Source: Myxococcales bacterium
GTDB lineage: Bacteria; Myxococcota; Polyangia; Polyangiales; Polyangiaceae
Assembly: GCA_020430865.1 (NCBI GenBank)
Contig: JAGQIY010001212.1
Span: 1-12,150 of the forward strand
Direction: 5' to 3'
DNA length: 12,150 nucleotides
The position numbers were made by a program, and so were the translations under genes. Below the pieces are notes generated by a model. It ran no database searches. It worked only from the letters and a program-made list of their open reading frames with translations, and was not told the DNA's origin. Of the stretch, positions 1-5,423 are shown one piece after another; the stretch's first letter is position 1; each line of letters opens with the position of its first letter.

Positions 1-10
1 GGACCGACGC

Positions 11-1231
11 TCAGCCGGCGACGCCCAGGCTCTGCCAGGTGCCAGGTGAGAGCGCGAGCTCCTGCATCGGCACCACGGTGAGACCCGAAGCGTGCAGCCA
101 CTCGACCTCGGGCGCGTCCACGTCGACACCCCAGCACACGACCGCACGCACCTTGCGGCCCAGTAGTTCTCGCGCCCGCGCCCAGACGAGGGAGTCCGCG
201 ACGGCCACCTGCGCGCCGAGCTTCATCCCCATGGAGGTGCCCGAACGCCGGCGCGCCGCCGCCTCGAGCCCCACGCGGCGCGCCCACTCGTAGGCAGGCC
301 GCTGCGCAGGCGAGCTCGCGAGCGCCTCCACCCGCCGCGCGAAATGCGCCAGCTCCGCCCGACCGAGCAGCAGCACGCTGGGGTTGATTCGACTCAGGCA
401 ATCGTCGAGGTCGGCGAGCGACTGGAGCTTCGCGCAGGGCATGTAGGACGTCGTCAAGCCAGCGATCGCCCGCGCGTACATGCCGAGGGCGTGCTCTGCC
501 GGATCGTGCATCGGCAGCACGGGCATCGCGACGTCATCGCCGTTGAGCTGCACGGCGTAAGTCAACGAGCGCGCGAGCTCCACCAGCTGGCAGTGGCTCA
601 AGCGCACGAACGAGCCCCTTTGGTAGAGCAGGACCGCGAGCTGCTGGGGCGCGGGCCGATGTACGCCGCGACGCTGCATGGCGCCCGAGCGCGAACTCGG
701 GGGTCGGGAGCTACGCACACAGTCTTCGAGCTCTCGCCCCTTGCCCATCAGATCCCCGAGAGGCAGCACCCCATCGACCGAGGCGGCCGCAGCGAAACCC
801 ACCAGCTTCTCCAGCGCCGGCAGGCGAGGCTTGACGTTGCACAGCATCTCTGCATCCGCGCGGCAACCACACACCACGACCCTCGCCTCCAGCGCGGCGA
901 GCTGACGCTCGAGCTCGGCCTCCGGCAGACCGCTCGGCAGCGCGACCGCGACGGCTCCCGCCGCCAGCACACCCAGGTCCGCAATCGCCCACTCGGGCCC
1001 CTGCTCTGCGATCACTGCGACCCGCGCCCCGGGAGGCAAGCCCAGCGCCTGGAGGCCAAGGGAGAACAGGCGCACCTGCGTACCAAACTCGCGGTAGCTG
1101 ACGTCCCGCTGTCGCGTGGGACGTTCGAAGTAGCGGTAAGCGATGTGCTCCGGCTGTTCCTGCGCCCGCTGAAAGAACAGCTCGCAAACGCTCGCGAAGT
1201 GGCTCTCGGTGGATGGCAGCTCAAGCGACAT
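11..1231 (-). CDS. Truncated long-chain acyl-CoA synthetase-like protein, probably catalytically dead
   Basis: The 406-residue protein follows the N-terminal domain of long-chain fatty-acid CoA ligases (FadD15 type, adenylate-forming superfamily, usually about 600 aa). Landmarks are a SYREF stretch near residue 45, GARVAVIAEQGPEW at 68-81, a LPMHDPAEH-like segment at 239-247 (LPLxHxxE in the family), RINPSVLLLGRAEL at 281-294 and an EWARRVG stretch at 315-321. In active enzymes the A3 loop reads YTSGTTGxPKG followed by LSH. Here Y203 runs straight through QRGSFVR to L211-S-H, so about five residues are gone and the TSG/TTG/PKG core is absent. The A5 motif YGxTE is replaced by VPMQELA (387-393), and the protein stops 13 residues later without the C-terminal lid domain. 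No frameshift is visible. An AAGGA Shine-Dalgarno lies 8 nt before the ATG. Family assignment is solid; loss of ligase activity is inferred. Confidence 0.8.
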   Translation of the reverse strand: MSLELPSTESHFASVCELFFQRAQEQPEHIAYRYFERPTRQRDVSYREFGTQVRLFSLGLQALGLPPGARVAVIAEQGPEWAIADLGVLAAGAVAVALPSGLPEAELERQLAALEARVVVCGCRADAEMLCNVKPRLPALEKLVGFAAAASVDGVLPLGDLMGKGRELEDCVRSSRPPSSRSGAMQRRGVHRPAPQQLAVLLYQRGSFVRLSHCQLVELARSLTYAVQLNGDDVAMPVLPMHDPAEHALGMYARAIAGLTTSYMPCAKLQSLADLDDCLSRINPSVLLLGRAELAHFARRVEALASSPAQRPAYEWARRVGLEAAARRRSGTSMGMKLGAQVAVADSLVWARARELLGRKVRAVVCWGVDVDAPEVEWLHASGLTVVPMQELALSPGTWQSLGVAG

Positions 1232-1244
1232 AAGGACAATCCTT
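1232..1244 (-). promoter_or_regulatory. Shine-Dalgarno inside a small inverted repeat
   Basis: Read on the minus strand, AAGGA-TTG-TCCTT sits immediately before the ATG of the acyl-CoA-synthetase-like gene. AAGGA is the ribosome binding site (8 nt from the ATG), and it is complementary to the TCCTT touching the start codon. A 5-bp, 3-nt-loop hairpin could partly mask the site. The inverted repeat is seen directly; an effect on translation is inference, and the stem is weak. Confidence 0.4.
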
Positions 1245-1283
1245 GGAGGTTACACGGCGCTCACGGGGCGCCTGGGCTCCACA

Positions 1284-1322
1284 GATCGAACACGATCGAA
1301 CCGCTCCGCTTCGGAACGGAGC
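1284..1322. repeat. Direct repeat plus inverted repeat in the 1232-1517 intergenic region
   Basis: GATCGAAC occurs at 1284-1291 and again at 1294-1301, exactly 10 bp (one helical turn) apart. It is followed by an inverted repeat, GCTCCG (1303-1308) and CGGAGC (1317-1322). They lie 53-91 bp upstream of the minus-strand start at 1231, so they may be regulator binding sites for that gene. Apart from these and the ECF-type promoter at 1481-1508, nothing convincing is seen in this 286-bp gap. Confidence 0.35.
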
Positions 1323-1480
1323 AAGCCAGAGGGGACCAGAAGCATCCCCGACTCCCGCTGGCCTTTCAAGTCGAGCCCTCGCGGAATGTGAGCTGCGCTC
1401 TCCCGCGACCCCGGGTGGGAACCCTTTCCGCCCCGGGAGGCACTCACCCTCGAGATGTCAGCTCGTATCAGCAGTGGGCT

Positions 1481-1508
1481 GGAAACCTCGAGGCGATTCG
1501 AGCGTATA
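1481..1508 (+). promoter_or_regulatory. ECF-sigma-type promoter of the secreted protein/amidase pair
   Basis: GGAAAC (1481-1486), a 16-nt spacer and CGTATA (1503-1508) match the general ECF promoter form, with an AAC-containing -35 and a CGT -10. It closely resembles the Bacillus SigW consensus TGAAAC-N16-CGTA. The same AAACC-N15-CGTA core stands in front of the ECF sigma gene at 10414-10441. The overlapping TATACT (1505-1510) could also act as a housekeeping -10 box, but no good TTGACA-like -35 is present. Expected transcription start is about 1514-1518, at or next to the ATG. Confidence 0.55.
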
Positions 1509-1517
1509 CTGAGGGTA

Positions 1518-2045
1518 ATGCGCGTCCCCTCGAGACGTTCCCTTGCTTGGCCCGCCGTCAGTGGTGTGCTTTTCACCTGCATCGTCGCTGGCACCCACGC
1601 TCACGCGGCAGCCGCAGAGCGCTCCCATCTGGGAGGCCCGAGCGAAGCAAAACGGCTCACCTCGCCCACCGAGCTCAGCCAGTCGATTCGCGCCGAAGGC
1701 CAGCTCGGCCCCGGCAAGGGGACGCTGTACGTCGGTCTCGAGCCCCCTCCAGGGGCGAAGCTGACGGAGGGCTCCCCGGTGGTTATCGAAGCGTCGGGTC
1801 AGGGCCTGAAGTTCCCTGCAAAGCTCAAGACCCGGATGCAGCCCGGTACGCCCGTCGCCATCCCGGTGGAAGTGGACGAGTCGAGTCCGGGCAAGGCCAA
1901 GCTCGCGCTGTCCTACTACTGGTGCCACTCCGGCGACTCCGGTCAGTGCGTGCGGGAGCACGCGGATCTGACGGTGACCCTCGACCTCAGCGGCGATGCC
2001 CCTGGAGGCGAGGCCTACTTCCGCTACCGCGCGACGACGAAGTAG
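1518..2045 (+). CDS. Secreted small beta-domain protein with a CX7C pair
   Basis: The 175-residue product has a clear signal peptide: basic n-region RVPSRR, hydrophobic stretch about residues 9-25, and a likely cut after AHA at about residue 30. The mature part is rich in predicted beta strands and has no transmembrane segment. The most distinctive segment is YYWC (C136) followed by seven residues to C144 in QCV, then a strand reading LTVTLDL. This resembles the C-terminal beta domain of NHLRC2-type thioredoxin proteins and the N-terminal domain of DsbD, where two cysteines lie in a similar place. That similarity is by eye and remote. The two cysteines could form a disulfide or bind metal; function is unknown. 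ATG 1518 is preferred over an upstream in-frame ATG at 1455, because only 1518 puts a signal peptide at the N-terminus and it follows the predicted promoter. The amidase gene starts 40 bp downstream. Confidence 0.75.
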   Translation: MRVPSRRSLAWPAVSGVLFTCIVAGTHAHAAAAERSHLGGPSEAKRLTSPTELSQSIRAEGQLGPGKGTLYVGLEPPPGAKLTEGSPVVIEASGQGLKFPAKLKTRMQPGTPVAIPVEVDESSPGKAKLALSYYWCHSGDSGQCVREHADLTVTLDLSGDAPGGEAYFRYRATTK

Positions 2046-2047
2046 CG

Positions 2048-2060
2048 CCAGGGAACCTGG
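2048..2060 (+). other. Intercistronic hairpin
   Basis: A perfect inverted repeat, CCAGG-GAA-CCTGG, begins three bases after the stop of the secreted-protein gene and lies before the amidase. There is no T-tract, so it is not a standard terminator. It may mark a processing or stability point between co-transcribed genes, or be chance. Confidence 0.3.
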
Positions 2061-2085
2061 ACGAGTTCCGTGTAGAGTGCGGAGC

Positions 2086-3762
2086 ATGTTCGAGCTTCCT
2101 CAAGGCCGGATCACCGGCACCGCGCTGCGCGCCCTGGTCAAGGCAGTCCGTCACACCCCCGCCCATCGACTCACCAGCGCCGTGCTCCGACAGCAGCTCG
2201 GGATCGAAGACCTCAAGCGCTTGCCGGAAGACGCGCGCCTGGCGCTGCCCATGAACTACCTCCCGGTGAGGGCGCGCCCCGACCACGGTCGCGCGAGCGA
2301 GGATCTGGGCACCCCGGCGGATCAGGCGTGGCCTCGCACGACCCAGAGCTACGCCCGAGCCCTCCGGGAGGGGCGCATCACCTCGGACGAGCTATGCGAG
2401 CGAGCCTTCGTTGCGGCCAGAGATCTCGAGCGACAGCAGCCGAGTCTCGGACCGCTCTGCGAGACCGACGAGCAGGGCGCGCTGGAGGCGGCCCGGGCAG
2501 CGGCGGAACGTTTCCGCAACGGAAATCCGCTAGGCCCTCTCGATGGCGTCCCCCTGGCCATCAAGGAGGAAATCGACTTCGCTGGTCTACCCACGCGGCT
2601 CGGCACGGGCTGGATGCCGAACACGCCGGCTGGAAAGGACTCGACGTGCGTCGATCGACTGCGCAAGGCGGGCGCCGTGCTACTCGGCCAGACCCCGATG
2701 ACGGAGTACGGGTTGTCTCCCCTGGGCGGCAACGTACACCGCGCGATGCCCCGCAACGCCCACAACCCCGGGCACCTTCCCGGCGGAAGCAGCAGCGGGT
2801 CAGGCGTCGCGGTCGCGACCGGCGTCACTCCAGTGACGCTGGGAGTGGATGGTGGTGGCTCGATCCGCATCCCCGCCTGCTTCAACGGCGTGTTCGGGCT
2901 CAAGCCCACGTTCGGCCTGATCCCCGCCACCGGGCATGGCTCCTCCGGTGGCAGCTCGGTCGTGCACCTGGGCCCAATCGGGGCATCGAGCTACGATCTC
3001 GCGGTGTTCCTCGAGGCAACGGCCGGCACCGACTGGACGGACACCGCGTCGCTACCGGCCCCAGCGTTCAAGAACGGTGAGCTAGTCGAAGCCCTGGGTC
3101 GGGGGGTGAGGGGTCTGAAGATCGGCGTCATCGAGTCGGAGTGGGACGCCGCGAGTCACGAAGTCAGCGACGCTGGACACCGCGCGCTCAGGGCCCTGGA
3201 AGCAGCTGGCGCCGAGCTGGTGCAGGTCAAGCTACCGCTGATCCGTCACGCTGCAGCCATGGGGTACCTGACGATTGGCCTCGAGATCTTCAGCTCCATG
3301 CGCCTCGAGCGAGCCGAGCACATGGATCGCCTTGGTCTGGACGTTCAGCTGTTGATGCGTGGGATGGAAGCCTTCGCTTCGGATGATTACCTCGACGCGC
3401 AGCGCCTGCGGGCTCGTTTGCGCACGGAAACCGCGAAGCTGCTATCGGAGGTCGATGTGCTGGCGCTGCCCACGACGGCCGCAACCGCGCCGCCGATCAG
3501 CGACGCCGAAGCCGCTCAGGGCTTCGTCGACCCGCCGGCGCTCGAGGACGCCTGCCGCTTCGCGTTCCTGGGCAACCTCACCGGCATCCCTGCTGGCACG
3601 GCCCCGGTCGGCCTGGGCGCGAAGGGCCTGCCCATCGGCTTGCAGATCCTCGGGGATGCATACGACGAAGCCTGCGTGCTGGCGGTGCTCGCCGCCCTGG
3701 AGCGCACCGGTGCGGCGCGGGCAGAGCGACCCGCGAGCGGTCTCGACCTCCTCGACCTCTGA
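2086..3762 (+). CDS. Amidase-signature family hydrolase
   Basis: The 558-residue protein belongs to the amidase signature family (GatA, FAAH, bacterial amidases), which hydrolyses amide bonds with a Ser-cisSer-Lys triad. All three residues are in place: K160 in LAIKEEID, S235 in PGGSSSGSG, and nucleophile S259 in GVDGGGSIRIPA. The 24-residue gap between the serines equals that of FAAH (S217/S241). C-terminal family landmarks include a LALPTTAATAPP stretch and GLPIGLQILGDAYDE near the end. About 85 residues precede the catalytic domain, are rich in charged residues, and lack a signal peptide, so the enzyme is probably cytoplasmic. The substrate cannot be read from sequence. A role as GatA is unlikely because no gatB or gatC is nearby and GatA is usually about 480-490 aa. 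GGAG lies only 1 nt before ATG 2086, so GTG 2077 remains a possible start. The gene lies 40 bp after the secreted CX7C protein and probably shares its promoter. Confidence 0.9.
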   Translation: MFELPQGRITGTALRALVKAVRHTPAHRLTSAVLRQQLGIEDLKRLPEDARLALPMNYLPVRARPDHGRASEDLGTPADQAWPRTTQSYARALREGRITSDELCERAFVAARDLERQQPSLGPLCETDEQGALEAARAAAERFRNGNPLGPLDGVPLAIKEEIDFAGLPTRLGTGWMPNTPAGKDSTCVDRLRKAGAVLLGQTPMTEYGLSPLGGNVHRAMPRNAHNPGHLPGGSSSGSGVAVATGVTPVTLGVDGGGSIRIPACFNGVFGLKPTFGLIPATGHGSSGGSSVVHLGPIGASSYDLAVFLEATAGTDWTDTASLPAPAFKNGELVEALGRGVRGLKIGVIESEWDAASHEVSDAGHRALRALEAAGAELVQVKLPLIRHAAAMGYLTIGLEIFSSMRLERAEHMDRLGLDVQLLMRGMEAFASDDYLDAQRLRARLRTETAKLLSEVDVLALPTTAATAPPISDAEAAQGFVDPPALEDACRFAFLGNLTGIPAGTAPVGLGAKGLPIGLQILGDAYDEACVLAVLAALERTGAARAERPASGLDLLDL

Positions 3763-3779
3763 GCGCGCACAAAACACGT

Positions 3780-3802
3780 GCGGCGCCCGCGAGGGGCGCC
3801 GC
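3780..3802. terminator. Two-way hairpin terminator between convergent genes
   Basis: GCGGCGCCC (3780-3788) and GGGCGCCGC (3794-3802) form a perfect 9-bp stem with a 5-nt loop, 17 bp after the amidase stop. Read on the minus strand, the stem is followed after a few bases by TTTT (3771-3774 complement). On the plus strand the following sequence is only weakly T-rich. It probably ends transcripts from both the amidase and the PHA-system gene. Confidence 0.7.
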
Positions 3803-3850
3803 GCTTGGTCTCCTCTCGCCGCGGCGAGCAGGGGACGACATGGGCAGCGT

Positions 3851-4162
3851 TCAGAGCTCGCCGGCCTTCGCCTTGCCGACCCACTTCTGGATCTCTTCTT
3901 CGATCACCCCGAGCGCCTTGCCCTTGAACGGCTTGAGCAGGAAGGGAACGTCGAGTTCCATCTCGATCACGTCGTCCTTCACCTCGAGGTCTCCGTTCAA
4001 GCTGACCCCCTTGGCGGTGAAGCCGATGCTCGCCTTGTCGTCGGAGACCCAGTTCGCCGTCGGGTTGTACTTGGCGAAGCGCTCCTTGTAGGAGTCGAAC
4101 GCCTTCTTGCAGACCTCGACCGCTTTCTCTTTCCCTAGTCCGTGATTTACCGTGTGCTTCAT
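3851..4162 (-). CDS. Polyhydroxyalkanoic acid system family protein (PHA_gran_rgn-like)
   Basis: The 103-residue protein matches the form of the small PHA_gran_rgn family (PF09650): an N-terminal HGLGKEKAVEVCKKAFDSY helix, a middle beta region with GVSLNGDLEVKDDVIEMELD, and the characteristic FLLKPFKGKA near residues 74-83. A final amphipathic helix reads IEEEIQKWVGKAKAG. Members are found near polyhydroxyalkanoate genes and are thought to act at storage granules, but here no phaC, phaA or phasin is adjacent. The overall fold, a helix followed by strands, also resembles SRPBCC-type small proteins. ATG 4162 is chosen over an ATG 27 bases further out because GGAGA lies 4 nt upstream of it and family proteins begin close to this point. 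It is monocistronic, convergent with the amidase and followed by the hairpin at 3780-3802. Confidence 0.7.
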   Translation of the reverse strand: MKHTVNHGLGKEKAVEVCKKAFDSYKERFAKYNPTANWVSDDKASIGFTAKGVSLNGDLEVKDDVIEMELDVPFLLKPFKGKALGVIEEEIQKWVGKAKAGEL

Positions 4163-4304
4163 ATCGTCTCCGGGGGCGGACCCTAGCACTTGTTCGAAGA
4201 GCTGAGGGCAATTCGCGGGGCTTTTTTAGGTATTCCTCGCGAGCATTGCAAGCTGCAGACCGCAACGTGGGGCCCGGCGTTTCCGGCTGCTCGATGGGGC
4301 ATGA

Positions 4305-4323
4305 GACGCCCTTGCGGGGCGTC
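4305..4323 (-). terminator. Hairpin overlapping the stop of the acyl-CoA-dehydrogenase-like gene
   Basis: GACGCCC (4305-4311) and GGGCGTC (4317-4323) form a 7-bp stem with a 5-nt loop that includes part of the minus-strand stop codon (4322-4324). No T-tract follows on the minus strand, so this is a weak terminator candidate. The rest of the gap 4163-4321 shows a T6 run at 4222-4227 with no matching stem and nothing else recognisable. Confidence 0.35.
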
Positions 4324-5365
4324 AAGCCTCCACACGAACCGCGGCCATGCGCGAGGCGAGCTGCCGGCGCGCAGCCTCACGCCGCGCGTCGCGCGCGCCC
4401 TGAGCTACCCGCAGCAGCGCCCGATCTCGCTCCCAGGCGTGCCACTCGGCGCCTCCGACGTCGCTCCAGGCCTCCTCGAAGCCCGGGATCAGCTCGGCGA
4501 CTTGACGCTCGAGGCCCGCGAGCGCGGCGTGGGTCGTGCTCTGCTTGGGATCGAGACCAGCGACGCTCCAGCACGACAGGAGCAGCGCGCTCAGCACCTC
4601 CGACCACGCGGGAGCCAGCCCGAGGCGCCCGCTCACGCCGATGAAATAGGCGCAGACGGCGAGCTGGACGTGGCTGTCCTCTACCGTACGGAAAGGCTTG
4701 AGGTAGTCTGCATAGCCATCACCTGGAAGCAGGTCCGCACCGTCGATCACCGTATCGAACCCGAACCCGCAGTGGGTGATTTCTGGGCAGAACGGCGTGG
4801 GGCGCGCTGCTGTCCGGGTCACCCCAGGCGCCGTCGCATCGACTCGCGCGACGACGAGCTTCGGACGCCCGTCTGACCGCTCCCCCTGACGGCACACCAC
4901 CAGGAGTTCCTCGGCGGATCCCCCGAGGGTTGCCCAGGTCTTTTCCCCATGGATACGAAAGCCGCTCCCCTCGGGCGCCAGGCTGGTCTTGATGGCGCGT
5001 GGGTGCGCGCCTTCGGCTTCGGTCGCGCAGAACGCCACTCGGCGCACGCCGCAGGGATCGAGTCCGCCGCCTAGCCGCGCCAGCGCGGCGTGGAAGCCCC
5101 CGGCGAACGCCAGGCCCAGGCGGCCGCTCTCCCCAGCCAGGACGATCGCGCGAGCGGTCGGATCTCCCAGCTCCTCGCGCAGTCGGCGCTCGCGCTGCCA
5201 CCAGTCCTCGAGCTGGGTCAACGGCGCCGGGACGGGACGCATGAGGAGGCGCTGGAGCGCGATTTCCAGTTGAGTCACTCGGAACGCGTAGCCGGGATAC
5301 CAGACGACGCAAAGGCCCCGGCGCGCAGCTTCGAGCTGCACCCCCGCAGCGCGGCCCGCCCTCAT
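4322..5365 (-). CDS. Short acyl-CoA-dehydrogenase-like protein
   Basis: The product has 347 residues. Its centre carries the acyl-CoA dehydrogenase middle-domain signature: ATEAEGAHPRAIKTSLAPEG (114-133), FRIHGEKTWATLGGSAEELL (136-155) and a substrate-domain stretch to about residue 210, the part that packs on flavin and acyl chain. The usual N-terminal helical domain is short, and the C-terminal four-helix domain is reduced. I cannot place the catalytic glutamate or the usual terminal RDAR/GT-type flavin-contact motif, although a WERDRALL stretch (311-318) may be its remnant. It may be a divergent dehydrogenase or a non-catalytic relative. ATG 5365 is preferred. An extension to ATG 5425 has a passable AGGA site, but its codons (TTA, ATT, TTT, AAA, CGT) lack the strong GC third-position bias seen downstream, and it would overlap the divergent gene's start codon. 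GTG 5341 is another option. Confidence 0.7.
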   Translation of the reverse strand: MRAGRAAGVQLEAARRGLCVVWYPGYAFRVTQLEIALQRLLMRPVPAPLTQLEDWWQRERRLREELGDPTARAIVLAGESGRLGLAFAGGFHAALARLGGGLDPCGVRRVAFCATEAEGAHPRAIKTSLAPEGSGFRIHGEKTWATLGGSAEELLVVCRQGERSDGRPKLVVARVDATAPGVTRTAARPTPFCPEITHCGFGFDTVIDGADLLPGDGYADYLKPFRTVEDSHVQLAVCAYFIGVSGRLGLAPAWSEVLSALLLSCWSVAGLDPKQSTTHAALAGLERQVAELIPGFEEAWSDVGGAEWHAWERDRALLRVAQGARDARREAARRQLASRMAAVRVEA

Positions 5366-5372
5366 ACGACGT

Positions 5373-5406
5373 AACTCAAAAATGAGTTGCGCCTGTTTCC
5401 GACAGG
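5373..5406. promoter_or_regulatory. Two palindromes in the divergent 58-bp intergenic region
   Basis: AACTCA-AAAA-TGAGTT (5373-5388) is a perfect 6-bp inverted repeat with an AT centre. CCTGT-TTCCG-ACAGG (5392-5406) follows it directly. They fill most of the space between the starts of the acyl-CoA-dehydrogenase-like gene (5365, minus) and the lipoprotein gene (5424, plus), the position expected for a shared operator. Acyl-CoA genes are often controlled by TetR- or GntR-type repressors with such sites, but no regulator gene is present here. Alternatively the first is a chance feature of an AT-rich promoter. Confidence 0.45.
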
Positions 5407-5423
5407 TTTCACCATCCAGCGCC

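Noticed and set aside
344..2254. Long plus-strand open frame of 636 codons
   Set aside because: It runs antisense to the acyl-CoA-synthetase-like gene, crosses the intergenic region and shares DNA with the secreted-protein and amidase genes. Its translation is Arg/His-rich with no family resemblance, as expected for a shadow frame in GC-rich DNA.
4207..4230. T6 run at 4222-4227 as an intrinsic terminator
   Set aside because: The sequence before it (GCGGGGC) has no complementary arm close enough to form a stem on the plus strand, and no plus-strand gene ends here.
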